A stretch of DNA of 64,000 nt. It comes from Oegoconia quadripuncta (lineage: Eukaryota; Arthropoda; Insecta; Lepidoptera; Autostichidae). Location of the stretch: assembly GCA_949316235.1 (NCBI GenBank), contig OX438757.1, forward strand, positions 17,299,505 through 17,363,504. The letters are read 5' to 3'. The translations under genes were made by a program, and so were the position numbers. This document shows, in pieces, positions 33,273 through 44,899 of the stretch. Within the stretch, counting starts at the first letter, position 1, and the number at the start of each line of letters is the position of its first letter. The notes under the pieces were generated by a model. It worked only from the letters and a program-made list of their open reading frames with translations. It searched no databases and was not told the origin of the DNA.

Positions 33273-33454
33273 TTGTTTGTTCAAACCATCAAACCGAACA
33301 AGTTTCACTATGGGACCAACTCTGAAATATAGAAAAAAAATCACCTTTTTTTTTTTTATGCACAACGGATTGGTACTTGACCTGTTTCATACATTTCAGT
33401 TGAGTGAGTATTGGATTTTTGTATGAAACAGCTGTTTTTTTCTTCCCGATTTCA

Positions 33455-34530
33455 GATTTGGTCGAAATTTATGAAAAATTTCACCGACAGCAAATATCAC
33501 GATTCAATAAACTATTTTTAGAAAATATAAAATAGCCAATGATTATTTTTTTTAGGAAATTGTTTTAAGAGATCTTAGCCTCTTCTACAACGCAATGAAG
33601 TTAACTTTAATTTAATATTGTAAGTTTTATAACTAAATACATATTCTATATCTAAACTACTCTACTCTACTCGCATACCATGGTTACGTATCCTCGGTCT
33701 TGAGATATGGCATAATGATATGGGGCAACTCTACGGAGATCGGGCGAGTTTTTCTTGTTCAGAAAAAATGTGTTAGGGCAGTTTGTGGTGTAGGACCAAT
33801 ACACCCGTGCAGACCTCTGTTTAGACGTCTTGGATTACTTACCCTGACTGGATTCTATATCCTTGAAGTTGGCTCTTTTGTTCGAAAATTTCCAGACAAT
33901 TATAGAAAACCTACTCAAAACCGGACGATGAGAGAAAGAGATATAACAAAATTGCTAATGCCACCATATAGAACTTCTTTATATATGAAAAATTGTTATA
34001 TTATGTCTATCGCCACTTATAATAAGATTCCAAAATATATACGAGACTTGCCAGACAAATTATTTGTAGTACGGTTGCGACGATGGCTAACAGAGAAGTG
34101 TTAAACAGCTTAAAATAATTTTTAGATGATAAAGATTAGATTAAATGATATTGCAAATGATAATAGTACGATTAGAACTGACTTTGTTTTTGTAATGAAT
34201 TTATTAATAATGTTATGTATAATATAATTTAGAAAAGGAAAGACTGACAATAAATTGTAATAAAAGTGACTTAAGTAAGAATTATGTTTATTATATAAAA
34301 TCTACTAATTTAATTATTTAGTATATTAATATCGCATAATATTTGCATGCCGCCATTGGCTAAACATGTGATACTAAAATGCATTATAACATTATTGTAA
34401 AACCTTATTACTTACCATGTTTAAGCAAATAAATCATTTCATTTCATTTCATTAAAGCAAGCAACAGAATGTTTGGAAAACATTGATATTCTATTACTAA
34501 CGGGTACTCTATTCTTCTACAAAAAATAAA
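33455..34530 (+). repeat. Unknown repeat, copy 1, split by a LINE
   Basis: 33465-33655 (ATGAAAAATTTCACCGACAG, CTTCTACAACGCAATGAAG) and 34449-34530 (TTCTATTACTAACGGGTAC, TTCTACAAAAAAT) are collinear with 39107-39480. The LINE fragment at 33656-34448 interrupts it. Confidence 0.6.
33656..34448 (+). pseudogene. 5'-truncated LINE with ORF2 C-terminus and (CATTT)n tail
   Basis: The open frame ends at TAA 34102: VLRYGIMIWGNSTEIGRV, then QKKCVRAVCGVGP, CRPLFRRLGLLTL, YILEVGSFVR and RRWLTEKC. This is the C-terminal domain downstream of the RT in insect CR1-like (Daphne/Kiri-like) elements. The frame is uninterrupted over 134 codons from ATG 33700, and its upstream part is cut off. The 3' UTR runs to CATTTCATTTCATT, a pentamer tail. 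The low damage suggests a fairly young insertion. Confidence 0.7.
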
Positions 34531-35275
34531 AGTTTAAAAAACTAAAAAAAATAATAATAGAAAATGAAATGGGAGCTGCAAAAACGCATATTATCTTTAA
34601 ATCTGTCATTTCGAAAGCTATAAACAAGCATTGTAGGTCTAGGTATCTGCCGAACCCAGAAACATAAGGTCCTGTTATGTGTCAAATATCTTATGACACT
34701 CGTGACATTCAACGACACCACATTAGAACATCTATACCCACATACATACATACATAGGGTGTTAAAATCATAACCCTTCCCCGTAGTCGGGTAAAAAGTC
34801 AGGAAATTTATGATTAAACGAAGTCACACCACAAAAATTGCGTATTCTGATTGGACTAGTTCATGGTTCCAATTATACCCATAGCACGAATTATGTGTAT
34901 TCCCTTTAATTGCGCTCCTGATTACGACTACAATTTTGAACACGACTGTACCTATATACACTAAACAAAATCAACGCGTAACGATCACAATAACCTCTTC
35001 CACGTCGTAAATCTCTGCTTCCTAGTTATTAATAACCACTGTAAGACTATAATGCTTCGCGTAGTGTTTACATCACGTCAAGGCCACAAGTTATATTGTT
35101 GGGTGACGTCACTGTTGCAGCCTAGAGACATGCTCGCTATGTGTTAACAGTTATCAACAGCCTTACAATGTTCCCGCTGATGGGACAGAGCTTCTCACTG
35201 GGAGAGTGTATTGGCCATCAATACGTGGACCCAGTGTGCGAAGGACCGCCTTACAGTCAGTGTTTTATGACCACC
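34531..35275. other. Mostly unassigned; worn family F piece
   Basis: 34610-34800 loosely resembles the repeat at 42000 (ACATACATACATAC, CGTAGTCGGGTAAAAAG). 34840-34945 has worn family F phrases (TTCATGGTTCCAATTATACC, CTCCTGATTACGACTAC). Nothing coding. Confidence 0.3.
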
Positions 35276-35470
35276 GAGTTGGCTTAACAACTTCAATATT
35301 CGCCGGTTCGATCCCCAGCGGAGTATATTTTTAGTACTCGGTTTGGTTGATAGAGCGTTTTAAATGTCCGCCACAAAGCTACTGCCAATGCCAAACAGCA
35401 ATGTTAATAGCATTGTTGCGTTCAGGTTGTCAGAGATAAGATAGCCATTTCCCCAAATAAAATAGGATGG
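35276..35470 (+). mobile_element. SINE-A copy, worn
   Basis: CGGTTCGATCCCCAGCGGAG, AGTACTCGGTTTGGTTG, AACAGCAATGTTAATAGC and GAGATAAGATAGCC, with deletions in between. Confidence 0.65.
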
Positions 35471-35621
35471 AATGGGATGATGGATGAGTTTAACTATCAA
35501 AACTAACCGTGTATGCAAAGTGTCGTATCCGTGCTATTAACCGTTAAGGAGTTACCCTCATAAGAGCATTAGTTCATGTCTAATTTATACTGGAAATCAT
35601 GTTTAACTATCAGAACTAAAC

Positions 35622-35865
35622 CTAAAACAGTATCCAAAAAATGGTATTGAGAGTGAGACGCAATCTCAATCTCAAGATCGGTTTATTAACTTGGCCCTTA
35701 AGACCCGCTAAACTAAAACTTCATAATAGCCCCGTATTAATAAATCGATCTTGAGATTGCGTCTCAGTCTCAATACGATACTGTTTTAATATGCAACAGA
35801 ATCTCAAGCGTCAACTTAGGTCATCTCAATCTTCAGAACGGTTTAATACGGGAAACACACGAGTA
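35622..35865. mobile_element. Hairpin-forming element with CCCGTATTAATAAA motif
   Basis: The left arm 35624-35691 (TGAGACGCAATCTCAATCTC) and the right arm 35732-35787 (CTTGAGATTGCGTCTCAGTC) are inverted. A further end at about 35840-35862 (GAACGGTTTAATACGGG) resembles the right terminus of the element at 50478-50786, suggesting overlapping insertions of the same family. Confidence 0.55.
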
Positions 35866-36054
35866 ACATGTGCTAGCACCCTTCAAAAATAGAGTAAGTA
35901 AATAGTTGCCAATATTTACAAAAAAAGTGAAGTGAAGTAATGAATGTAATAAAAATGAACAGGTCTTTAATCTGTGAGAACGAAACGATAGCGCGTTTCA
36001 ATTCTATACAGCGACATCTAGCGGTGCGAACCCGCATACTAGCCTTGCCAATTG

Positions 36055-36303
36055 TATAGGTGAATTTGAATTCGTATAATTTCCATTAACTGGTAATGCC
36101 ACTCTTGATTATGAACAACTTTGCCCGAGAAACCATAGTTACCTCGATTAAAAAAAATCGATTACCCACACAAAGTAAACCATTCTTTTAGTATGGAAGT
36201 CCAACAATTTGGGGTTGAATTCGGGCTGGTACCTTGTTCGTAATCAGGAGTGAAGTCACCGGTAAACAGGTATTATTACACGAATTAAATTTTCTCCCTG
36301 TAG
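36055..36303. mobile_element. Family F fold-back MITE, complete
   Basis: GTGAATTTGAATTCGTATAA at the left, ACGAATTAAATTTTCTCCCT at the right. Inner arms TTGATTATGAACAACTTTGC and TTGTTCGTAATCAGGAG are inverted. Confidence 0.65.
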
Positions 36304-36514
36304 AATGAAAAATCAATAGTAATAGGAAATCTTTACATAGAGGAAACAGCAATCATATGTATCCGATTCTGTTCGATATCTCAAAACACGTACAAATAAA
36401 TCTGCCAAATCAAGGCAATAGTCGAAACGAACGAATTCTTTATTTTGTAAGGACATAGGGTACACTTAAAATAGTCAGATTTTATATTTTTAAGCTACCT
36501 ACTGCTTGTTCAAA

Positions 36515-36812
36515 AGACCGCCTCCGTGGCTCAATGTAGACAACATTGGGTTTACGATTCGGAGGTCACGGGTTCGATCCCCAGCGGGGTACATGTTTAA
36601 GTACTCGGTTTGGTTGGTCCGCCTGGCTAGTTACCACCATCTTATCTAAATCTGCCGCCAAGCAACAATGTTAATCTGTCAGAGATAAGATAGCCAGTCC
36701 CCCAGATGTGTTGGGGTTTCCGGGTCAGTACGCTTCCACCTTCGACCTCATCTGCACTTAACATCAGGTGTGATTGAGGTCAAGTACCAATCCGTTGTGT
36801 ATAAAAAAAAAG
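36515..36812 (+). mobile_element. SINE-A copy with small internal deletions
   Basis: Clean head (CCTCCGTGGCTCAATGTAG, GGGTTCGATCCCCAGCG); the GGTAGGGCATTTTAAATG block is deleted. Ends GTGTATAAAAAAAAA. Confidence 0.85.
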
Positions 36813-37589
36813 CAATTTTCCCCTGAGAAGTACAAGCAAGAAACTCGAAGGGTTGCTATTTTAAAAACGTCTTTAAATTGCAAAATTACGTGAACTGAAG
36901 TTTATCTTTATCTCTTGCATTGACATCATACTTATCACTATTTTTCTTAAACGATGCAATGGTTTTTTGACATTAATTATTTTTTCAAGAATATTCTCTG
37001 ACGGAATATTTATACTCTTTATCTTGTCTCTAGTGACACTGCAGGCAATTGGTAATCGCATGAACGGCTCGTTTTTTGTAATTTAGTTAGACTTCCAAAT
37101 TAGAAGAAAGGACAAAATAAATAACACACTTCCTATATATCACTAAGTAATTATGATTAAAGGGTGTGTGTACTGTATAGATTCGTACATTTTGATAACA
37201 TATCGAATAACATAATGATAATAATATATCAATTAATTACGCGTGAAGGAGCAATGTGCTCAGCACGTGATACAAAGTACTGAGAGTAGTTCGGATAATC
37301 CAATAAGCGAACAATGTTTAACTATATTAATTAAAGTTCCTAATTTTTTGAATATGTACAGACTACCTGTCAGTGATAGAATTAAAATGTTTTCTAACAA
37401 ATCCGCAGCTTGCTTTAGATTGTGGCGTCACCGCACTACATGCACTGGCAACACAGAGCCCGGATGGTCTGTGCTTCCCGCTCTCAATCGGTCGGCGTTT
37501 CCCTTTCTTCTTCTTATTTTTGAGGATGGCAACCAGTCAACCTCACTGTCGAGGGACATTGCTGCCAATTTCGAGTGAAAAATTTTATT
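36813..37589. other. Unassigned; one odd 111-codon frame
   Basis: 37243-37578 is open on the plus strand and its first half (VIQSTESSSDNPISEQC, PNFLNMYRLPVSDRI) looks less random than most chance frames. It has no recognised motif and runs into GC-richer DNA that also reads openly antisense. Left unassigned. Confidence 0.25.
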
Positions 37590-37888
37590 TCTCTTATTTC
37601 TTCAGTTTATAAGTCAGTCTCAGTCAAAACAAGTAATTCGTCGTATACTTGGCGTATACAGAGTCAGTTCAGTAAAGTGACAGAATGCTTTACAAAAGAT
37701 TTGACGGCTTCTTGTGGGAACCCGAAAGCTCCGTTACGCACTTTAATTTACACTTCCCTTCACTTGTACACCATCACTAACGTTTGCTGCACAATATTCT
37801 GCCATTATTAAGCTTCAAAAGTTAGAATGCACAAATTATAAGAATTATAAAGAAAATTGCAACTTCACTCGTCGAGATCCCGCCAAAA
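37590..37888 (-). mobile_element. Family R retroposon copy
   Basis: From TTCTTCAGTTTATAAGTC to GAGATCCCGCCAAAAAGCC antisense. The 3' end (GGAGAAGGC block) is missing. 37889-38195 is unassigned. Confidence 0.65.
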
Positions 37889-38195
37889 AGCCCGGTCGGC
37901 GTTTATTCTTGTAAAACTGTCTATCACTGTAATAATTATTGTATCATCATTGTGCACGAATTACATTAATGGTGATCAGACTGTGCGTCCCTAATTTAAT
38001 AGCCTGCGTCCTCACGTACCTACTACGTAGTAGGTACCCTGGTCGGAAGATCTAGTCGAGAGATATGTCTATCATAGCTTAGGTATTTAGTAGTAAAACA
38101 GACTCATGTACCTAAGAGCAGGGTCCTAGTCGGCAAACACAACATATTTTCTTCCACCACTCTCGTCTAACAGCCGTCATCTCCGTACTTTCACA

Positions 38196-38560
38196 CACAT
38201 ATAGATAGATAGATAAAGCCTTTATTTGTTTCCACAGTCGCACACAAACATTTAGCTTATACATATTGATACACAGATAAGGTAATGCATCAACAACAAT
38301 AACATAATATTGTAACACTAACGCATGTGTGTGCTGCAGCAGTACAAATGGGTCATAGCACAGTGTATTAGATTGCTCATTGAGCAAAACACTGATTTTC
38401 AGCTATCCCCTAAGGAGCAGGATATATCATTCCTTACGCAGTCTACTCACACTTTCTTTGGTCTTCCTCTACCTCTGTATCCCTCCACATTCATACTTTG
38501 CACTCGTCTCGTTACATGCCTCCTCATATTGTGCCCAAACCATGCTAATTTGTTAAATTA
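38196..38560 (-). pseudogene. RTE-like LINE C-terminus and 3' end
   Basis: Antisense frame 38560 to about 38430 reads NKLAWFGHNMRRHVTRRV then NVEGYRGRGRPKK, a stop in place of the usual tryptophan, and VDCVRNDI. L.W.GH..RR and G.RGRGRPKK are the C-terminal motifs of lepidopteran RTE-like ORFs. The GATAGATAAAGCCTTTATTTG at about 38205 would be the antisense 3' terminus. Dead by the internal stop. Confidence 0.55.
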
Positions 38561-39106
38561 GTAATAATAATTTGAAAACAATTAAATTCACTCGCACAAT
38601 CACACATAAGTATTGAAATTTATAAATACCTAGGTTATACCTTCTCGTATCGTGTCTTTTTATGTTTTTTATAGTTTATCACTTGTAGTTGTTTTTGAGT
38701 TATTTTAGATATAGTTTTTTCTTTTTGTTTGCTTTTAGTGAATGTTTAAATTTATTCATAGAGTAATAATAATTAATTCCTTGGTGGCAGCAACTACTCT
38801 ACTTGGGGGGGACTGAAAATCAGCAAATCTGCTGAGTACCTACCTACCTTTTCATCATAGTTTGACCTAATTTATAATCAATTAATTACTTGTTAATTTA
38901 ACTTTGTGGTGAATAAATGCCTTTTATTATTTATTTATTATTTATTTATTTATTTAATTACTCCTCAACTTTTCTGTTATTAATGCCACTTTTAGACTTC
39001 CTCAGACTATTAGATTAAAATTACCGCTGTGAATTTCATTGCGTCGGAGCATTTATTTAGAACTCCTGTAACTATTTAAAAAGCAAACCAACAATAACTT
39101 CTTTAT
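38561..39106. other. No gene seen
   Basis: AT-rich, with a TTTATTTATTTATT tract at 38925-38956. Nothing coding. Confidence 0.5.
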
Positions 39107-39480
39107 ATTTATGAAAAATTTCACCGAGGGTCACGACTCGATAAACTATTTTTATAAAATATAAAGTATTTTTTTTTGGAAAATGAAAATAAAAAGTGGA
39201 CTGGGTGCGCGTGATACATCTTCGGCTACATCGTCACTTTCCATCAGGTGAGATTGTAGTCAAACGCGAAACCAGTTTTTAATAAAAAAAAAAAATTTTT
39301 TTAGGAGATCGTAACATCTTCTACAACGCAATGAAGTTCACAGTGGCAACTTTAATTTAATAATGCAGGTTATATAACTAAATACATAATATACTATACC
39401 TAAAGAAAGCAGAGTGGTAAAAAAACATTTTTATTCTATTACTGATGCGTTACCATTCTACAAAAAATCAGGAACTTTAA
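39107..39480 (+). repeat. Unknown repeat, copy 2, split by a LINE tail
   Basis: 39107-39185 and 39300-39480 are collinear with the copy at 33455-34530 (ATGAAAAATTTCACCGAGG, CTTCTACAACGCAATGAAG, TTCTATTACTGATGCG). The interruption is the LINE tail at 39190-39297, a different insertion from the one in copy 1. Confidence 0.6.
39190..39297 (+). mobile_element. LINE 3' tail
   Basis: GCGTGATACATCTTCGGCTA, CATCAGGTGAGATTGTAGTC, AACGCGAAACCAG and poly(A). Same tail as 1-330 and 8112. Confidence 0.7.
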
Positions 39481-39512
39481 GATTACAGGAATTCTTCATT
39501 CCATAAATATTT

Positions 39513-39573
39513 ACAGTTCAATAAATAGTGCTTCAAAACTTCATTGTTTTTGAAGCACTATTTATGGAACTGT
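39513..39573. repeat. 26-bp inverted repeat (hairpin)
   Basis: Arms 39513-39538 and 39548-39573 pair almost perfectly (ATAAATAGTGCTTCAAAA with TTTTGAAGCACTATTTAT), loop about 9 bp. A third partial repeat, GGCACTATTTATG, follows. 39574-40439 has nothing else recognised. Confidence 0.8.
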
Positions 39574-40439
39574 ATATTTCGATGGCACTATTTATGCACA
39601 GGTTTTTCGGATTCAAACTACATCGTATCTAAAGCAGTAGATACCTATCTGCGTATGAGAATGACGATTCCAGCAACTGGTGACGCTAGAATCTTCACTT
39701 AAACTTGAATAATCCTTAAACTGCCACTGTAGTTTTAATTTTGTTCTTTGCACAATTTTTTTTAAATTATCAAAATAGCTGAGTTCCATTTTGTGTATTC
39801 TAGAATCACGAATGTAGTACCTATGCTGGCAGCATTATCTCGTTGAATGGTAATATACTGATGCGTTTACCAAGGTAAGCGCCAGCCATAAAAAAAAGAG
39901 TATTTGTATTTTATTATTTCATTCCTTTTAGGTAGACTCTTTAAAATAATAGCTTGTTATTTTTTAAATTTAAATTTCCTCCTCTGGTAACCCTCCAACG
40001 AATACTGGCTCGTGTCTGCAAAACAAAAATTGTATTTATAATATACGTGTATGTATATACAGGGCCCTGATTGATTAAGCATAGCTGAGCCGGCCGGCAA
40101 CAAGCAGTTTTGTAAGCCGCTAATTAGTTCGGCACCGTTTCGTGGTAAACAGTATGTAGGTATTAACATTCAATTTACGTACGCTAATTTGGCGAACTAT
40201 AGTTTCCGCCCTCGACTGCGCCCGCATAGGATATAGACGTACATGATGCTAAAATACACAAAATGGAATTCAGCCATTTTGATAATGTCAAAAAATAGTG
40301 CTAAATTTATTTTATTTTTTTATTTTTTATTTTTATTTATTCGGAAAACCAACAGCTGCAATAACACTAATGGAAACTATTCTAGGAAACAGAGAGCCAA
40401 TTACAGGTCCTCACAAATAGAAATACATTATATAATTCA

Positions 40440-41175
40440 ATAACATGCATTATCACATTTGTACATTTTTTGCCCTTGCGGTACATATACCAGATTCAAA
40501 CATCGTCAAAAAAAAAGAAAAACAATTGATTTATATTAAATTAAGCCATCAAAGAATTGTTGATTTAATTGACGCCTCGCTGACATAAAACTAGTGTTAA
40601 AAAGATCTAGATCAAACTTCTTAGACAATTTATTAAAATTATTGCTCGCACGCCACAGAAAAGTGTTTTTTCTGTAGTTGGTAGAAGTCGGAGGGAGAAA
40701 AATGAGATCATTGTGCCTAAGTGATACAGCAGGAGGTCGGAGACAGATTTTGGAAAGAAGTTCTGGACAATCAATCGACCCAGAAGCAATTTTCAATAGA
40801 AATATGAGATCCGCTATTTCACGTCTAGCTTCAAGTGGCAACAGATGGTGCTTTCTACATAGAAGTAGGTAATCGTCAGACTTATAATGGTGTTTAGTAC
40901 GATAACAAATATATCTAATAAACTTTCTTTGAATGTTTTCTATACGGGAAATATAGGTAGCATATCGGGGGCTCCAAATTTGCGACGCGTACTCCAAGAT
41001 ACTCCGCACAAATGTACAATACAAGATTTTGAAAGTTTTAACTTGAGTAAAGTCCCTGGAGCAACGCATCACGAATCCCAAAGCCTTAGATGCTTTGGAT
41101 ATAATGTTGTTGATATGTGTATCAAATAATAATTTACAGTCATTTGTGCCCAAAGGAAACAAAACTTGCCACTGT
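40440..41175 (-). CDS. 5'-truncated LINE with intact 208-codon ORF2 C-terminus
   Basis: The minus-strand frame 41162-40536 is uninterrupted. It reads the post-RT domain of a CR1/Jockey-like ORF2: LGTNDCKLLFDTHI and ASKALGFVMRCSRDF at the start, ILYCTFVRSILEYASQIWSP in the middle, IENIQRKFIRYICYR, then PLEARREIADLIFLLKI and a closing SARRQLNQQFFDG. Such proteins run to about 900 residues with endonuclease and RT first; both are absent here, so the copy cannot move itself. The apparent ATG is simply the first methionine after the truncation point near 41170. The open frame suggests a recent insertion. Confidence 0.7.
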
Positions 41176-41229
41176 AGTTTACGAGTTATTCAAAATTTTA
41201 AGTGAGCATTCTGGCGACAAGTACATATT

Positions 41230-41510
41230 GCTGAAATTCTCATTTCTCAAGTGAATTAAGGGAAGTGTAAATTAAAATGCATTACGAAGCTTTCGGGTTC
41301 CCACAAGAAGCCTTCAAAATCTTTTGTATAGCATTCTGTCACTTTACTGAAGAATAACTTGACCGTGACTAGACTCTGCATACACCAAGTATACGACGAA
41401 TTACTTGTTTTGACTGAGGCTGACTAATAAATTGAAGAAATAAGAGAAATAAGACATGGCTGTATGGGCTTAGACCCCTTTGCCTTCTCCGAAAGGAGTG
41501 AATAATAATG
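41230..41510 (+). mobile_element. Family R retroposon, 5' truncated
   Basis: GTGTAAATTAAAATGCATTA, TTCGGGTTCCCACAAGAAGC, CTTGACCGTGACTAGACTC and GCCTTCTCCGAAAGGAGTG, in sense. Poly(A) worn. Confidence 0.65.
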
Positions 41511-42431
41511 TAGTCACAGATATGTATTATGTAGTTACTCAACTGAATATACGATTATCCGCTCGTGACACATTATTAATTAGCTGCTACTGTTCAGCGG
41601 ACATTATAAATCAACCAAATGCTCTGGAGACCGAACAAATGGGTCAAACGATACAAATTTCAATTTAAAAATGCACCAAATTACGTTTTCGCTCAACAAA
41701 ATCAACAGCCAATTAATAGCGTGTTCAATTCTTTTGTGTTACGTTGGTTGGGATGTGTGAATTTGTTTCGTGACCGCAAATTAAGTTTGTTTAGGCACTC
41801 CCACCGTATAGCGAATAACGCGCCAATCCTAAAGTTTGCTTTTAATTTCATGGGCCCCTGGTAACATCGCATCGTGTTGTTAAAACGGAGGCATTTAATT
41901 CAAGTTTACCTAACAGCTAAAGTCCTTCCAAGTCCGTTATATGTATTACTTGGTGTATGATTTTTTTATATACCTAATAACATTTAAAAACCAAAAAACC
42001 CGATAGTATTTTTTGCATTTTACGAGCGCCATGTTGGATGTTTAACCATAAAATGTATCCTATGACACTGCTGGGTTCAAGACGAATCCAACAATACAGG
42101 AGGTAACTTAGAAACCTATATACCTACATACATATACAATCGAAAAACATTAACCTTCTTATATTTCATATATTTATTGCATTACACGTGTCATAGTTAC
42201 AATACATAGGTAAGTACTAACATACACATGTACCTTGTCAGGCATGGCAATATGGAGGAAAGGGATATTAATGTTTCAATTACCAATAGTCATAATTTTT
42301 ATGAGTATGTTACAAGTTCAAAGAAAGTGCTCCAATTCCACAGTCAATCAACATTTAACAAATAATAGCAAAATGAAAGTACACCCTATCCCATTTCAAC
42401 GAATATAATAAGATGTCATTAATATTAATAA
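41511..42431. other. Mostly unassigned; one repeat fragment
   Basis: 42000-42160 has GAGCGCCATGTTGGATGTTT and CGAAAAACATTAACCTTC, as at 14262. Frames at 41480 and 41619 give no recognisable protein. Confidence 0.35.
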
Positions 42432-42780
42432 TGGTGTCGATTCGGATGTACACCAACTAAACTAAACTAAAACCAGTTTTGGAGTGGTGCCATCGCATCG
42501 TACTGTTCCAGGGAGAAAGAGACAGTGGTGTCGATTCGGATGTACACCAACTAAACTAAAACCAGTTTTTATACGACTTCAAAAAAGGAGGAGGTTCTGT
42601 ATTCGGCGCGTATTTTTTTTTTTTTTTTTTTTAGTAGTAGTAGTAGAGCAGTACGATGCGACGGCACCACTCTAAAACTGGTTTTAGTTTAGTTGGTGTT
42701 CATCCGAATCGACATCAATACCTACTACTTTAAAACTAGTTTTAGTTTAGTTTAGTTGTTGTACATCCGAATCTACACCA
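42432..42780. mobile_element. Fold-back element with nested inverted repeats
   Basis: Outer arms 42432-42484 (GATTCGGATGTACACCAAC, CTAAACTAAACTAAAAC) and 42728-42780 are inverted. Inner arms include GGTGCCATCGCATCGTACTG (42487) against CAGTACGATGCGACGGCACC (42649). The centre carries ACTTCAAAAAAGGAGGAGG and a T-run, as in the repeat at 58130. No real coding capacity. Confidence 0.65.
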
Positions 42781-43083
42781 ATGTCATGCATAATTCTATT
42801 TTAGAATTTCAATAAAATTAATAATATCATGCGTAGGTAACTTTCCTCTATGTGTCTATTTCTATGTATGCAGTCCGGGTAAATATATTCCTTGTACATT
42901 CGGGAAATACCGGCCTAGTGCGTGCCGGGCCACGCGCAGTATTAGTTCCGTACTTGCCTTTACAATGTGCGGACTTACAAGGGGTTTTTTTGTTATTTGT
43001 CAAATAATTTTCAACGGGAAGTGCATTTTATTAGTTTTTCGACTTTTTTTTTCTTTTACTTGTAAAACCTACTTACCTTACCT

Positions 43084-44333
43084 GGCGATCTGGACAGAAT
43101 AGTTGACTGGTCAAATAAAAATAGTTTGGCTTTAAATCCGCTGAAGTCGAAATTTCTTGTATTAGGATCTAAGGGTCTGATTGAAAAAATTAACAGCTAT
43201 GCCCCTGCAGTAAAAATTGGAGATAGTGATATAGAACAGGTAGCAGAGGCCAGGAATCTGGGTGTTATCATGGATGGTATGTTAAGATTCCAAACCATGT
43301 GTTAGAGACTGCTAGAAACTGTCATTATAGACTGAAGATTCTGTATCAAGTGCGTGAATATCTCTCTGTGGATGTAAGAATCTCTCTTTGCGAGTCCTTG
43401 GTACTTTCCAAGCTTAACTATGCTGATACAGTTATGGGTAATTGTCTTCTTAGTCATACAAAGAAACTGATTCAACGCGTCCAGAACGCTTGTGCTCGTT
43501 TTTGTTTTCCTATACCGCGTAGAGCTCATGTAAGTCTTTATCTCAATCAAAGTAACCTTATGAATATGGACTCTCGACGTTCACTTCACTTTGCTTGTCT
43601 GCTATTTGGTATAGTGAAGACGCAGACACCAATATATCTGTACGAGAAGCTTCAGTTCTCGCAACGACTGATGAGGATGGCTACCCGCTTGGTTTGTCCA
43701 AGACACGGCACGGCTGCATTTCGGGGCAGTTTTCGATACTCGGCCACGAAATGTTGGAATAATATACCGCCTCCGCTTAGAAATTCTTCTTCGATTTATT
43801 CATTTAAAATTAACTATAAAAAATATCTTTTAAATATACAAAAGCTGACCTCATGATGCAAGTCTGTGTTATACCTACATGATGGAAAAGAATAAGTGTC
43901 CCATCGCTTCATGGTGTTGTGGGGTTGTTGAGTTACTATATACTCTTATATAGGATGTCGGTTTCTGTCACTTGTATTATTATTTTTATTTTATAATGTG
44001 ATTGATAATTATTTATTTTTGTTAATTAATATTTTATAATATTTTACTTATGTATGTTCTGTATGTATTATGTAAATTGTAGCATAAATAAATAAATTTG
44101 TCCAAACATGACGGTGCTGCGCATGGTTGCGTTGTCTGGCTCAAGGAGTCCACGGAAGACCAGCGTCGTGGTATCTAACTGGTACCTCGGCATATGCTGA
44201 GTGGATGCCTTTTCGGTGCCACATATATATATGTATATTTTGCTAGAATTTAAGATTATTGTTTAGTTTACGGTATGTGACACCGAATAAATACTTTTTC
44301 TTTCTTTCTTTCTTTCTTTCTTTCTTACCTCCT
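43084..44333 (+). pseudogene. 5'-truncated LINE: ORF2 C-terminus plus full 3' UTR
   Basis: The frame from about 43090 reads SLALNPLKSKFLVLGS and EARNLGVIMDGMLRF, the stretch after the RT catalytic core. A frameshift near 43298 follows, then a clean 185-codon frame (43299-43856): VREYLSVDVRISLCESLV, LNYADTVMGN, RRSLHFACLLFGIV and YSATKCWNNIPPPLRN. The 3' UTR carries GACGGTGCTGCGC, TCAAGGAGTCCACGGAAGAC and a (CTTT)n tail (44297-44327). The 3' UTR alone recurs at 3896-4262. Everything before the RT's C-terminal part is missing. Confidence 0.75.
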
Positions 44334-44899
44334 TTTAACTTCATGTAATAAGTCTAAATTGCATGGTCAAACTAAAGAAATTAAGTAATTTTAAACCAAA
44401 TGAAATGTCAAACTATAGATCTACGTAACAACATTACCCTTGATTTGAGTGTGGTTTTTTTTATATTACAAACTAATCGAGGGGACAGGTTATTAGATGT
44501 TTGATGAAAATCGGTTAAGCCGTTTGGAAGATGTTTAACACAATTGGTTTGGTCTATCAGCGTTATCTAGTCGCCTATTTTCTCGGCAGGATTTGAAATT
44601 TTTCTAATTATATTTATTAGTGAGACGGTTAATTATTAAATATAATAAATATAATATATACGCTAACTATCCTACACCGATAAGTAAATAGGTAATAGTG
44701 ATACACAAATGAATTACCTCATCAAAAATACATATCAAGCAGGTAAAGGCGATACTTTAATAACAAGAATTGTATCAATTCTGAAATTCCTGGTATTAAA
44801 CAATTATAGGGAAGTTGCTTTATCAACGACTTTGACTTATTCGTTCACGTTAATCTATAAACTTGTTGTTTCCTTTCAGGTGGTGCTTGTCAACTACAA
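44334..44899. other. No gene seen
   Basis: 44455-44545 has GATGAAAATCGGTTAAGCCG, a phrase also near 58410 in the interspersed repeat there. The frame starting 44709 runs into the tandem array and is not a gene. Confidence 0.4.

Noticed and set aside
37243..37578. 111-codon ORF with a plausible-looking first half
   Set aside because: No motif, no splice context and overlapping open frames on both strands; kept only as an unassigned region.
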